Shown here one piece after another: positions 1-9,786 of a stretch of 64,000 nucleotides of DNA. The DNA lies in NCBI RefSeq assembly GCF_009821115.1, contig NZ_VYTY01000003.1, forward strand, positions 428,386-492,385. Direction: 5' to 3'. The position numbers were made by a program, and so were the translations under genes. This stretch comes from Nitrincola alkalisediminis. GTDB taxonomy: Bacteria > Pseudomonadota > Gammaproteobacteria > Pseudomonadales > Balneatricaceae. Under the pieces are notes generated by a model that saw only the letters and a list, made by a program, of their open reading frames with translations, did no database searches and was not told where the DNA came from. Position 1 is the first letter of the stretch; each line of letters begins with the position of its first letter.

Positions 1-1
1 G

Positions 2-1300
2 AAGCAGATTGAGTTAAGTACTTTAATTGCTGCCATTGACGATCGGATAAACCAGTTGCTCCATGAAATCGTCTCGCACCCGGACTTTAAGGCATTAAAG
101 TCCGGGTGGTATGGGCTTGCGTATTTGTTAGATGAAACGGCAACTACCTCAGTGATTGTCAGAATGCTAGACATATCCTATGCCGAGTTGCTAAAAGACT
201 TTGAGTGCTCTATGGAGTTCGATCAAAGTCAGATCTTTGACAAGGTTTACAGTCAAGAGTTTGGTAGTGCAGGCGGAATGCCCTTTGGTGTTATGCTTTG
301 TGACCATCCAATTGACCTCCCGACCCAATCAGCTCTAAACACATACATTGGGTATTTGTATTCCTTATCACAAATAGCTGCGGCTGCCTTTTGCCCCTTT
401 ATCCTTGGCGCCAACCCTGAGCTGTTAGATCTTGATTCTTTCAAAAATCTTTCAGGGAGAATTAACGCACATAGTACCTATCAGCAGCATAAATTTGTTA
501 AATGGAATGAGTTTAGAGCGCATCCCGATGCACGATTTATCGCAATGGCTTTGCCAAGGATGGTCATTGATACCCCCATTCATTGGCAGTCAAAAAATGG
601 GTTTATGCTGAATGAAACGCTGAGCTCTCGTCAGGTTGAGAATATCACTTGGATGAGTGCGGTGTATCCGATAGGGAAGGTCCTCGCCAAATGCTTTGAG
701 TCAACAGGATGGTTGGCCGAGATCTGCGGAATGCGGTTTCACAAGGCTGCTTTGCATCCGCATGTCAGTGGATTAAGTAGTTTGGTTGATGATTATCCTT
801 ATTTACAAACAGAAACACTGGTTCACGATGAGTTGTCATTAATGTTGGCAGATATAGGCTTTATTAGCTTAACCTCGACAACAAACAGTGATCAATCGAT
901 TGTTTATTCCGCGCCAAGTCTCCATAGCCCCCCCAGTTTAGAGGCTAAAGCTCCAAATGAAAGTGCCAAGTACGCCGCTCAGCTTCAGTATGTTTTGTGC
1001 GTGTCACGTTTTTCACACTACTTGAAGATTTTGATGCGAAACAAAGTAGGTAGTTTTACGTCAGCAGACGAGTGTCAGTCGTACCTTAAGGGATGGTTGC
1101 TTAATTACACCATGTCAACAAGTGATGCCTCTGAGCATTTACTGGCTAAATATCCGCTGCGAGAGGTCGATGTTCAGGTGTTTGAGCTTGCGGGGCAAGC
1201 CGGGGTGTTTAAATGTGCTGTAAAACTATCACCGCATTATCAACTGGAGTGTGTTGAGACAGAGGTATTTTTCTCAACCGATATTTCGAAACCTATTTAA
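2..1300 (+). CDS. tssC: T6SS contractile sheath large subunit TssC (VipB), 5' end outside window
   Basis: Forms with TssB the contractile sheath of the type VI secretion machine in the cytoplasm. The frame is open from base 2, and residues before the first in-window start codon (TTG at 56) already read as TssC, so the gene begins left of the window. Family landmarks are the HPDFKALKSGWYGLAYLL block, the FDQSQIFDKVYSQEFG block, GMPFGVML, and the C-terminal stretches SRFSHYLKILMRNKVGSF and YPLREVDVQVFE, ending in PHYQLE. About 432 residues are visible against roughly 490 usual, so some 60 are missing. The stop overlaps a possible tssE start in TAATG, and the next genes are other T6SS components. 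Confidence 0.9.
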   Translation, partial: KQIELSTLIAAIDDRINQLLHEIVSHPDFKALKSGWYGLAYLLDETATTSVIVRMLDISYAELLKDFECSMEFDQSQIFDKVYSQEFGSAGGMPFGVMLCDHPIDLPTQSALNTYIGYLYSLSQIAAAAFCPFILGANPELLDLDSFKNLSGRINAHSTYQQHKFVKWNEFRAHPDARFIAMALPRMVIDTPIHWQSKNGFMLNETLSSRQVENITWMSAVYPIGKVLAKCFESTGWLAEICGMRFHKAALHPHVSGLSSLVDDYPYLQTETLVHDELSLMLADIGFISLTSTTNSDQSIVYSAPSLHSPPSLEAKAPNESAKYAAQLQYVLCVSRFSHYLKILMRNKVGSFTSADECQSYLKGWLLNYTMSTSDASEHLLAKYPLREVDVQVFELAGQAGVFKCAVKLSPHYQLECVETEVFFSTDISKPI

Positions 1301-1332
1301 TGTCTTATCGAATTCAACAACAGAGGATGTTC

Positions 1333-1782
1333 ATGTCGCAGACGTTTCTAACCAGTTTTTTTGATGATGAGCCTGAACAGCTTGTCGAGCAGCCTCTTTC
1401 TCCGAGGCAGCAAACTCAAACGTATATCGATTCTGTGTTGTCCGATGTGGATAGACTGCTGAACTCAAAAATGAACGTTGAGTTCTACGAATCCGTTGCG
1501 TTTGATCAATTGCTTAGCTTTGGTGTTGTTGATTTCTCAACCATCAATATTGCTTCAAAAGAAAGCTTAGAGCATTTGCGTCAAGTACTGATCAAAACAC
1601 TGGCGACAAACGAGCCTCGCTTAACGGGTGTAAAAGTGACCATTAAAGAGTCGGCCTTTAGTCAGGCACAAATAGCCTTTCAAATTGATGCGATGCTGCT
1701 GCTCAGTGATGGTGCGGAACTGATCATGTTCAATGCAGCATTTGTCCCTGTCGTGAAGCGGTTTAGGTTGAGTCGATCATGA
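1333..1782 (+). CDS. tssE: T6SS baseplate component TssE
   Basis: Small gp25-like wedge protein of the T6SS baseplate. It carries the expected N-terminal LTSFFDDEPEQ segment, the VDRLLNSK block, the FGVVDFSTIN block and the conserved EPRLTGVKV segment near residue 95. I prefer the ATG at 1333, giving 149 aa, because AGAGG lies about 6 bases upstream and homologues begin close to this residue. An in-frame ATG at 1300 overlaps the tssC stop and would add 11 residues without a clear ribosome binding site. The end overlaps the tssF start in ATGA, which suggests translational coupling. Confidence 0.85.
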   Translation: MSQTFLTSFFDDEPEQLVEQPLSPRQQTQTYIDSVLSDVDRLLNSKMNVEFYESVAFDQLLSFGVVDFSTINIASKESLEHLRQVLIKTLATNEPRLTGVKVTIKESAFSQAQIAFQIDAMLLLSDGAELIMFNAAFVPVVKRFRLSRS

Positions 1783-3608
1783 TGAAAAAAGAACTTATTG
1801 ATTATTATCAAAAAGAATTGCATTACCTTGAGCGAGTTGGGCAGGCTTTCTCTCAAAAATACCCCAAAATATCGCACAGGTTGCAGATGACGGATCAAGG
1901 AGGGCGTGATCCGCATGTTGAACGCTTGATTCAAGCAACCGCATTACTGAATGCGCGTATACGTGCCAAGTTAGAAGATGACTATCCTGAGTTAACGCAG
2001 TCAGTCTTTGATTTGATTTATCCGCATTATCTGAAGCCTATCCCCAGTCATTCGGTTATTTGCTTTGAGTCTGAGTCTGATATGTCAGCACCTGTGAATA
2101 TTCCAAGGGGAAGTGCGTTAGATGGCAGAGTTTCAGAAACGAAGACCTGTCGTTTTACAACACTCTATGATGTTGATGTTTTACCACTTAGACTCTGTCA
2201 AGCGTCTTTGCAGTCAGCGCCTTTTGCTGCCCCTCAAATAGCTCAGCTTCAACAGATCTCTGGCTTGCTGCATCTTGAGTTTGATATAGCGGGACTGGAT
2301 ACGCAATCAATAGACTCCATGCCACTTGAACGCGTGCGGATCTATTTGAATGCTCCTAAGCACATTGCATACCCACTCTATGAGTTGTTGTTTAACCAGG
2401 TTCATTCATGGGTGATGGCCGAATCAGAAGTTGACGTTCATCCGATGAGGCTTGATTTATCAGGCATACAGGCGGTGGGTTTCAAGGATGAGGAAGCGGC
2501 ATGGGCATATTCGGAGCAGTCTTCACCCGGCTATCGCTTATTGTCGGAGTTTTTCGTTTTTCCTGAAAAATTTCTGTTTTTCGAGCTTGATCTCTCTGCA
2601 CTGCGGCGTATGCAGCTTAAAACGACACGCTTTAGTCTATTCTTTTATCTGAAAAATGCCTACGACGAAATCGCGCCGCACGTAAAGGCCTCGCATTTTC
2701 AACTGTATGCGACGCCAATTATAAACCTGTATTCCCAGCTAGCAGAGAGTGTTCGTCTTACCCATACGCGCACATCCTATCCAGTGGTCGCTGATTCGAG
2801 AGATCCAGAGGCGACTCAGGTCTATACTGTGAAAACGGTCACTCTTTCCAATAAACAAAACCTACCTCTTAAATTAAAGCGCTTTTTTGACTTTGATGGT
2901 AGTGCTGATGTTGATGACTTAAGCCGCCCTTTTTGGCATTTGCACCAAGAAACGTCAACAAGTGAATTGCAAGGTGGTGAGTTGTCGATTTCACTGCATA
3001 ACCTTCCTCTCGATATTCTTTCAGATGATACGGCTCTATTGTTTCTAGATTGCCTAGTGACCAATGGGAACTGCCCTCATCAGCTTTGGAAGTCTGGAAA
3101 GCTTAAATCATTAACCTTAGCGGAAACAAAACCTGGAATCGAAAAGGCAAGAACACTTTTGGCCTTTAAACCTGCGAGCTTTGACCATCAAAAAGGGCAG
3201 CATTGGAAGTTAATATCTCACCTTAACTTGAATTATTTGAGTTTGGGCAAAGAGGGAACTGCAGGGCGGGTGCTAAAAGAAATTTTATCGCTTTATGATT
3301 TTAAGAACAGTCCGGAAACGCGAAAAATGATCGATAGCCTTTCGGTCGCATCTGTCGATATGGAAATGAAACGGGTTGTGTCAGCATCAGGAGTCTTTTT
3401 TTTCAGTCGTGGACACCGTTTTCATATCAAGCTCAATGCCCATGACTTTCCGGGCGCGAGCGCATTTCTCTTTTGCTCGGTGCTTGAACGGTTTTTGGCG
3501 TTGTATACCCAAATTAATTCTTTTACTCAATTAGATGTCAGTTTCAATCAGCATGAGGAGTGCGTTTACTCTTGGCCACCAAGAACGGGTGATCAATGTT
3601 TGATTTAA
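1779..3608 (+). CDS. tssF: T6SS baseplate protein TssF (ImpG/VasA)
   Basis: Large baseplate wedge protein of the T6SS, 609 aa, the normal family length. The N-terminus is diagnostic: YYQKELHYLERVGQAFSQKYP, then GGRDPHVERLIQATALLNARIRAKLEDDYPELTQSVFDLIYPHYL, where the family conserves DP-VERL and the L-P-YL motif. It overlaps tssE by four bases and tssG by thirteen, so tssE-tssF-tssG are translated as one coupled block. Two adjacent ATG codons (1779 and 1782) are possible starts. TssF works together with TssG, TssK and TssE around the spike; VgrG and TssK are not in this window. Confidence 0.93.
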   Translation: MMKKELIDYYQKELHYLERVGQAFSQKYPKISHRLQMTDQGGRDPHVERLIQATALLNARIRAKLEDDYPELTQSVFDLIYPHYLKPIPSHSVICFESESDMSAPVNIPRGSALDGRVSETKTCRFTTLYDVDVLPLRLCQASLQSAPFAAPQIAQLQQISGLLHLEFDIAGLDTQSIDSMPLERVRIYLNAPKHIAYPLYELLFNQVHSWVMAESEVDVHPMRLDLSGIQAVGFKDEEAAWAYSEQSSPGYRLLSEFFVFPEKFLFFELDLSALRRMQLKTTRFSLFFYLKNAYDEIAPHVKASHFQLYATPIINLYSQLAESVRLTHTRTSYPVVADSRDPEATQVYTVKTVTLSNKQNLPLKLKRFFDFDGSADVDDLSRPFWHLHQETSTSELQGGELSISLHNLPLDILSDDTALLFLDCLVTNGNCPHQLWKSGKLKSLTLAETKPGIEKARTLLAFKPASFDHQKGQHWKLISHLNLNYLSLGKEGTAGRVLKEILSLYDFKNSPETRKMIDSLSVASVDMEMKRVVSASGVFFFSRGHRFHIKLNAHDFPGASAFLFCSVLERFLALYTQINSFTQLDVSFNQHEECVYSWPPRTGDQCLI

Positions 3609-4627
3609 ACTTTTATTTGCGCTATCGCCCGGTAGAGTATGATTTTTATCAATTTATTCGGCTTGCTGAATGTGTGTATGCTGAGACGACTGGCCCTAAC
3701 CCTGGCTTTTCACCCTCCGATCAGCCATTGGATCATGAATTCATTCGTTTTTCTCAGGCCCCAGAATTGTGCTTTCGAACGCAGAGTGTACTCGATGTCA
3801 AAGTAGAGCCAGAGCAGCCAAAGCAACTTCATCTATTGGTGAGTGCTTTTGGATTTTATGGCGCGAATGGAGTGTTACCCCCATTTTATACCGAACTCAT
3901 TCAGCAGCGACTGCGGCAAGGGGACTCTGCTTTAAAGTCGTTTCTAGATGCCGTGAACAGTCGTACACTAAGCTTTCTTCTAGCAGCGTGGAATCGCAAT
4001 CGATACCCTTTTATTCATGAGAGACGGCAGCGACTTGCTCAAAGTTCATCTTTTCGTGGACAGGATATTATTGCAGGCTTTGCCGGATCTCATGCTCATC
4101 TGTTTGAAACTGAGCCCGTTCTACATCAAATATCAAACTATTTTTGTGGTTACTTTTCGCAGCAGCGAAAAACACTTGTTGGCTTAAACGCGATATTAAC
4201 TAAAGTTATTGGGGTTAACGTAAAGATAACACAGTTCTATGCCCAACATTATTCTTTGTCTAAATCTGAGCGTAATAGGTTAGGTCAGAATTCTGTCCGA
4301 TTAGGAGAGGATTGTGTTTTAGGTACAGAAATTGTAGATGGTAATCGAAGCCTATTGATTACGACTGACCCACTTGATTATGAAGAGTTTAAGTCCTTGC
4401 AGCCCGATGCTACTTTATATAAGCGTGTGCTTAATGTATGCCTGCAGTATTTAGGTATCGGTTATGATGTCTCATTACAACCCGTTCTCAAGGCGAAGGA
4501 AATACCCCCTTTAAATTTAACAAATAAAGGGGTTACCAATCCAATCAGGTTAGGTTATAATTCGTGGCTCAAAAACACAGCGAATGCATCGGATGCTGCG
4601 AACATAGTCTTTATGTTAGCAAATTAA
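3596..4627 (+). CDS. tssG: T6SS baseplate protein TssG (ImpH/VasB)
   Basis: Baseplate wedge partner of TssF, 343 aa, a typical length. Family features are the N-terminal FYQFIRLAE segment, the SAFGFYGANGVLPPFYTELI block around residues 83-102, the central LVGLNAILTKVIGVNVKITQF block, and LGEDCVLGTEIVDGNRSLLI. The start lies inside the end of tssF. A 21-base gap separates it from the kinase gene, so the T6SS operon probably continues without a break. Confidence 0.92.
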   Translation: MFDLNFYLRYRPVEYDFYQFIRLAECVYAETTGPNPGFSPSDQPLDHEFIRFSQAPELCFRTQSVLDVKVEPEQPKQLHLLVSAFGFYGANGVLPPFYTELIQQRLRQGDSALKSFLDAVNSRTLSFLLAAWNRNRYPFIHERRQRLAQSSSFRGQDIIAGFAGSHAHLFETEPVLHQISNYFCGYFSQQRKTLVGLNAILTKVIGVNVKITQFYAQHYSLSKSERNRLGQNSVRLGEDCVLGTEIVDGNRSLLITTDPLDYEEFKSLQPDATLYKRVLNVCLQYLGIGYDVSLQPVLKAKEIPPLNLTNKGVTNPIRLGYNSWLKNTANASDAANIVFMLAN

Positions 4628-4648
4628 CTTTAGGGAACGAGTTTAGAA

Positions 4649-6334
4649 ATGGAGTCATTGGGACGATACCAGCTTATAAGGATGTTAGGTGAAGGTGCCA
4701 TGTCCCAGGTGTATCTGGCGTATGACCCTAAGCTCCAACGAGAGTTGGCCATTAAACTCTTAAAGCCTGAGTTTTCTAAAGAAAATCATAGAGTTGACTT
4801 GTTTCTTAACGAGATACAGTTGTCGGGTCGACTTCATCATCCCAATATTGTTTCCATCTTTGATCTGGGGCAAATTGATCAGCTGCATTTTATTTTAATG
4901 CAATACTTTGCTTCTCAGAATCTAGAGTCTTGGTTGGTGGATAATCCGGATCCACCGATGGAAAAAATACTTGATATCGTGTCACAACTTCTTAAAGCGA
5001 TTGAGCATGCCCACTCAAAGGGTATTTATCATCGAGATATAAAGCCAAGTAATATATTGATCAATGAAGAGGGGTATGTCCAGTTAACCGATTTTGGTGT
5101 GGCATATTTTAATGAATCAAATGCAATAGAAGATGCCTTTGTCATAGGCACACCCTTATATATGGCACCCGAACAGCTTAAGGGCGATACCCCTACCGTT
5201 CAGAGTGACTTATATTCAACAGGTGTTTTAATATACTATTTGGTTTTTGGAAAATTGCCCTTCCAGGCCAGTACACTAAAGGATTTAGATACACTGATTC
5301 AAGAATCAGATGTTGACCTTAGTTCTAAACGAATACCACCCACACTTAAAAAAATAATTCGAAAACTGCTTCATAAGAATCCGGCTTTTCGGTATCGATC
5401 TGCGACAGAATTATTAAAACAGGTGGAGGCGCTTCGAGCTGAGACCCGAACGCAAGCCCACTCTTTATTTAATATAAAAATGAGCACAACCTGGCGTCAT
5501 ACCTGTCTAATTACCAGCTCTATCGGGCTTTTATGCGCAGTGTTGCTCTATTTTACCTTGAGTCAATTAACGAATAGTTTGCAAAGCACTCTGATTTCGT
5601 ATGGTGATATGTACATTTCACAGATGCATGATCACCTTTCCGAACCTGTATTGTTAGATGACCGAGACTCTATGAATGCGATTATCAGTCGTTTTTCAAG
5701 TGCAGACGAGATAGTTTACTTACATTTACTTGATAACGAAGGGATTGTTATAGCATCCACGGATTCAAATCTTGTCGGCAATCCAAGATCTTTTCCTGAA
5801 GGAGTGGTTAGGCTGGCTTCGCCCTCAAAAAATGATGTTTATCATTACTCATTAGGTGAGTCCAAGGCTGATTTATATTTGTTTTCAACTCAAATTAGCT
5901 ACGCACAAAGGGTGTTAGGACGTCTTCAGGTCGGTATGCAGCCCAGTCAAATCAAGCACATAGCGAATAAAACCTTATCCTACCTGATTGGTTTTGTTGT
6001 ATTAATTTGCTTGTTGGTAACCTCAGTGTTGTATTTGGTCTATAAAAACTTTTTCAATAAAGTTCAGTCTGTGAGTTCCGCCCTACAAAATCTCTATGCA
6101 GGCAATTTTTACACGCGCTTACCTGTTGATTCGACGGATGAAGTGGGCGTGTTGAATATGCAGTTTAATGATCTTGCCGAGCAGTTAGAAAACTTCTTTG
6201 AGAATAGTCTGAACTTTGAAATATCAGATCGCTCGTCAACGGTGAATGAAGATTTTCAAACGGTTTCTGCTGAAGCAGAGTCCGACATAGACGTAGATAA
6301 AACTGTGATTATCAACCTCGATAAAGGGAATTAA
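4649..6334 (+). CDS. T6SS-linked membrane Ser/Thr protein kinase with sensor region and C-terminal HAMP
   Basis: Predicted eukaryotic-type kinase that could control T6SS assembly by threonine phosphorylation, as PpkA does in Pseudomonas aeruginosa. The N-terminal kinase domain (about 1-265) has a glycine loop GEGAMSQV, lysine 36, HRD at 128-130, DFG at 148-150 and GTPLYMAPEQL, so it looks catalytically competent. A transmembrane helix near 282-303, an extracytoplasmic region of about 140 residues resembling a single Cache-like sensor, a second helix near 444-466 and a HAMP-like segment follow. The C-terminal tail is acidic and ends DVDKTVIINLDKGN. HAMP lies after the kinase with no output domain behind it, which is unusual. 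Start ATG 4649 has AGGGAACGAG upstream. The gene sits between tssG and clpV. Confidence 0.85.
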   Translation: MESLGRYQLIRMLGEGAMSQVYLAYDPKLQRELAIKLLKPEFSKENHRVDLFLNEIQLSGRLHHPNIVSIFDLGQIDQLHFILMQYFASQNLESWLVDNPDPPMEKILDIVSQLLKAIEHAHSKGIYHRDIKPSNILINEEGYVQLTDFGVAYFNESNAIEDAFVIGTPLYMAPEQLKGDTPTVQSDLYSTGVLIYYLVFGKLPFQASTLKDLDTLIQESDVDLSSKRIPPTLKKIIRKLLHKNPAFRYRSATELLKQVEALRAETRTQAHSLFNIKMSTTWRHTCLITSSIGLLCAVLLYFTLSQLTNSLQSTLISYGDMYISQMHDHLSEPVLLDDRDSMNAIISRFSSADEIVYLHLLDNEGIVIASTDSNLVGNPRSFPEGVVRLASPSKNDVYHYSLGESKADLYLFSTQISYAQRVLGRLQVGMQPSQIKHIANKTLSYLIGFVVLICLLVTSVLYLVYKNFFNKVQSVSSALQNLYAGNFYTRLPVDSTDEVGVLNMQFNDLAEQLENFFENSLNFEISDRSSTVNEDFQTVSAEAESDIDVDKTVIINLDKGN

Positions 6335-6336
6335 AT

Positions 6337-8973
6337 ATGGATGCAAGGGCATTGATTGGCAAACTCTCGGATACCGCTCGTCAAGGTGTTGAAATGGCGG
6401 CATCTGTTGCGGTCGGACATCGACATTACTCTGTTGAGCTTGAGCATTTAGTCATTGGTTTGCTGCGGACCGAAACCAATTCCTTAGCTGTCTTGTTAGC
6501 CCCTTATCAATTGAATGCCACGTTAATGATTGAAGCGATGGAACACTCCATTGCTCACTTTGATCAAGGCAATCACCATGCGCCATCATTCTCTTCACAA
6601 GTTATTGATATTTTTAAAAAAGCTTGGATGCTGTCCAGTCTGGAATATGGTCTGCCTGCTATTTCATCTGCGGCTTGCCTTGTGGTCTTATTTCGAGAAG
6701 AGTCTTTACGTTTATTAATCATTTCCCGCTGTCGTTTTTTAGACAGGGTTGATTTAGATCGTATTGTGAGAGAAGGGCATTGGCTTGCACGACAAGAGTT
6801 TGAACAAGGCTCTTCAGTCGATCAAGCAGAGCTTTCCGTTGATAATCACTCAAGTCAAATGCCAGAAATGCCGAAAAAAGTGTCCGCGCTCGAGCGATAT
6901 ACACTCGATCTAACTGAGCGTGCACGTGCTGGTGACATAGATCCTGTCATAGGGCGAGAATCTGAAGTGCGACAGGTTATTGATATTTTATGCCGTCGCC
7001 GACAAAACAATCCATTACTGGCGGGTGAGGCTGGTGTGGGTAAAACGGCCATAGTGGAAGGCTTGGCATTGCGTATTGTAGCTGGACAAGTGCCTGATTC
7101 TTTAAAACAAGTGGCGATCAGAGTACTCGATTTAACCCTATTGCAAGCGGGAGCGGGTGTTCGAGGAGAGTTTGAGCAGCGTTTGAAGTCTGTGGTGGAC
7201 GAGGTTAAACAATCATCGGTACCCGTGATCTTATTCATTGATGAAGCACATACGTTGGTGGGAGCGGGTGGATCGAACGGGCAGGGGGATGCGGCCAATA
7301 TTTTAAAGCCCGCATTAGCACGAGGTGAGTTACGAACCCTGGCCGCAACTACTTGGGCAGAGTATAAGCGCTTTTTTGAAAAAGATGCGGCACTCACTCG
7401 ACGCTTTCAGGTGGTTAAAGTTGAAGAGCCATCGATTGAGGTTGCTTGTGCAATGTTGCGAGCCGTTGCCAGTCGATTTGAAACACACCATGGGGTGATT
7501 GTGTTAGCCGAGGCGATAGAGGCAGCGGTTACCCTTAGCAAACGCTATATTAGCGGTCGCCAGCTTCCTGATGTCGGTATTTCATTGTTGGATACGGCGT
7601 GTTCGCGAGTCAGTATGCAGTATCAACGCCATCCCTCCATACTTGAAGACTTACAGGGCGAAATGGAGGCCTTGCGAGTTCAGGTGCAGCGTCTTGAGCG
7701 CGAACAAGCTTTGTATGGTACTGAGCAGCAAGCGCTCGCTGGTTTAAATGAAAGGCTCGCGAGCTTCGAAATACGTGAAACCGAAATCCTTCAGCGTTGG
7801 CATGATGAGCGAACGCGTGTTGATCGTATGATTTCGATTCGTAACGCGTTGTTGGGTGAAGAACTCGAAAAAGCTTCTCTTTTGGAGGAGTTAAGCCTCC
7901 TGCAAAACGAGTTGAACGAGATTCAGGGTGAAGCTCCACTGATTCGCCCTCATGTTGATAAGCACGTTATTTCAGAGGTCGTTTCAGCTTGGACGGGTAT
8001 TCCTGCAGGTAAAATGCTATCGGATGAGCTCATGCGAGTGATGTCTTTGCGCCAGGAGTTAGGAAAGCGGATTGTTGGACAAGACCATGCACTGGATCGT
8101 GTTAGCGAGAGTATTCGTGTTTCCAGAGCTGGGTTGGCAGACCCGAATCAGCCTCTAGCGGTGTTTATGTTTTGTGGAACAAGTGGTGTGGGTAAAACTG
8201 AAACGGCGCTGGCGTTGGCGGATTTGATGTATGGCGGCGAGCAAAACCTAACGGTCATTAACCTCTCAGAATATAAAGAGGAGCATAAAGTATCCTTGTT
8301 GATGGGTGCTCCGCCGGGATATGTCGGTTATGGGGAAGGTGGCGTGTTAACCGAAGCTGTTAGACGCAAACCCTACAGCGTAATTTTGTTGGATGAAATT
8401 GAAAAGGCCCACCCTGGGATCCAAGATATATTTTATCAAGTCTTTGATAAAGGAATGTTAAAAGATGGGGAGGGGCGTGATATCGATTTTCGCAATACAC
8501 TGATTATCATGACCTCTAATGCGGGTACCGAGACGCTTACGGCATGGCATCATGACTCTGAGGCGGACCAAGATTTTGACAAAATTGATGGCCTGATCAA
8601 ACCCGAATTGTTGCATTACTTCAAGCCTGCATTCTTAGGGCGTCTGAGCATTATCCCGTATTTACCCTTGCAGGATGAGGCACTGCAAGGAATTGTGGCA
8701 TTGCAGTTAGATCGAGTCGTCCAACGCATGCGCATGGAACACGGTATTGAATTACTTTACGGTGTGGAGGTGGTAAAAGCGATTGTCTCCCGTTGCCAAG
8801 AAGTGGATACAGGGGCACGAAATGCTATCCACATTATTAAGAAACAACTGCTGCCCCGACTCTCACTGACCCTACTGAATCATCTTAGCAGTGGTGTTGA
8901 GTTAATTTCGTTGGAGATCACGGTTGATGATCAGGGGCAGTTGGGTGTTGCCGTGAATGGAGGGGGCGAATGA
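6337..8973 (+). CDS. clpV: T6SS sheath-disassembly AAA+ ATPase TssH (ClpV)
   Basis: Hexameric AAA+ unfoldase that recycles contracted TssBC sheath in the cytoplasm. It is 878 aa, the usual ClpV length. The N-terminal Clp-N repeat region is followed by the first ATPase domain with Walker A GEAGVGKTA (about 230-238) and Walker B ILFIDEAHTL. A coiled-coil middle region spans about 435-530. The second ATPase domain has GTSGVGKTE (about 613-621) and VILLDEIEKAH. The divergent N-terminus and T6SS context separate it from ClpB. It starts 2 bases after the kinase stop and overlaps the next gene by four bases. Confidence 0.95.
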   Translation: MDARALIGKLSDTARQGVEMAASVAVGHRHYSVELEHLVIGLLRTETNSLAVLLAPYQLNATLMIEAMEHSIAHFDQGNHHAPSFSSQVIDIFKKAWMLSSLEYGLPAISSAACLVVLFREESLRLLIISRCRFLDRVDLDRIVREGHWLARQEFEQGSSVDQAELSVDNHSSQMPEMPKKVSALERYTLDLTERARAGDIDPVIGRESEVRQVIDILCRRRQNNPLLAGEAGVGKTAIVEGLALRIVAGQVPDSLKQVAIRVLDLTLLQAGAGVRGEFEQRLKSVVDEVKQSSVPVILFIDEAHTLVGAGGSNGQGDAANILKPALARGELRTLAATTWAEYKRFFEKDAALTRRFQVVKVEEPSIEVACAMLRAVASRFETHHGVIVLAEAIEAAVTLSKRYISGRQLPDVGISLLDTACSRVSMQYQRHPSILEDLQGEMEALRVQVQRLEREQALYGTEQQALAGLNERLASFEIRETEILQRWHDERTRVDRMISIRNALLGEELEKASLLEELSLLQNELNEIQGEAPLIRPHVDKHVISEVVSAWTGIPAGKMLSDELMRVMSLRQELGKRIVGQDHALDRVSESIRVSRAGLADPNQPLAVFMFCGTSGVGKTETALALADLMYGGEQNLTVINLSEYKEEHKVSLLMGAPPGYVGYGEGGVLTEAVRRKPYSVILLDEIEKAHPGIQDIFYQVFDKGMLKDGEGRDIDFRNTLIIMTSNAGTETLTAWHHDSEADQDFDKIDGLIKPELLHYFKPAFLGRLSIIPYLPLQDEALQGIVALQLDRVVQRMRMEHGIELLYGVEVVKAIVSRCQEVDTGARNAIHIIKKQLLPRLSLTLLNHLSSGVELISLEITVDDQGQLGVAVNGGGE

Positions 8974-9623
8974 AAACGCGTTTACTCAGTCTAGTATGGA
9001 CATCGATAGCGTTATCCGGCATTGCAGTTGCAGACACGACGTTGATTTCGGCAAAGGATATTAAACATAATTTCAGGTTTGCGTTACCTGAGAACTATCA
9101 ACCGAAGGACATGCAATCGCATCCTCGTTATCACGGTAATGTGTTGGTATGGGCTCCTGTAGAGTCCAGTTTGCAATTGAACCAATTCAGACAACTGCGT
9201 TTGCTTGTCCTGACAGATTCAGCGGCAAGCCAAGGTTATGACTCGAGTGTTCAAGGATTACGTGCTTATGCACAATCCGTTTTACAGAACATCGAGTCTG
9301 GATGTGCTTCAAACTCCATACACCTCACGGCTCAAGTTCAAGTTAAGCAGGGTGTCGCATTTGACTGGCGTCAGGTTTGTGTTAATGGCGAAAGAGGCGA
9401 AGATTACCGAGTTGAACAGGGGCGTTTATTTATATCCGAACTGGGTGTATTTGGATTAAGTCAGTTTGGTTACAGTACGCGTAAGATTAATCAGATTCCA
9501 GAAGTGGATCGGAACTGGTTTGCAAAGTTCTCTTTTAACTCGGATTTTTGTCATCACCAGATGGATTGTGGGCACGAAGGATACTTCCAAGAGGCCATCA
9601 AGTTTAAATCCGATCAATCGTAA
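8970..9623 (+). CDS. unrecognised exported protein co-transcribed with clpV
   Basis: I do not recognise this 217-aa protein. The first 21 residues form a clear Sec signal peptide ending in SGIAVA-DT, so the mature part should be periplasmic or secreted. There is no lipobox. The mature protein is mixed alpha/beta in appearance and has four cysteines: C100 and C137, and a C-terminal cluster DFCHHQMDCGHEGYF with two cysteines and three histidines that could bind metal or form a disulphide. The ATGA overlap with clpV ties it to the T6SS operon. It could be an accessory structural or stress protein, or an effector-handling factor; the sequence does not decide. Confidence 0.6.
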   Translation: MKTRLLSLVWTSIALSGIAVADTTLISAKDIKHNFRFALPENYQPKDMQSHPRYHGNVLVWAPVESSLQLNQFRQLRLLVLTDSAASQGYDSSVQGLRAYAQSVLQNIESGCASNSIHLTAQVQVKQGVAFDWRQVCVNGERGEDYRVEQGRLFISELGVFGLSQFGYSTRKINQIPEVDRNWFAKFSFNSDFCHHQMDCGHEGYFQEAIKFKSDQS

Positions 9624-9786
9624 AGATTCAACATATTTAATCCCATTGCTAGGGAAACCCTTAGCAAGAGATGGATCTATAGGTGAAAAATAACTCTGCG
9701 TTGTAATGCAAGTCGCACTACAGGGTGGGTTTTAGGAGGGATACATGTTGTGAGTAGTCGTGTATCTATTATCAATGACGTTACTG

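Noticed and set aside
56..58. TTG as the tssC start
   Set aside because: TssC-like residues continue upstream of it to the window edge, so the gene start is outside.
6855..7397. Long open frame antisense within clpV
   Set aside because: Shadow of the clpV coding frame; composition is serine/arginine rich and has no start signal or family signature.
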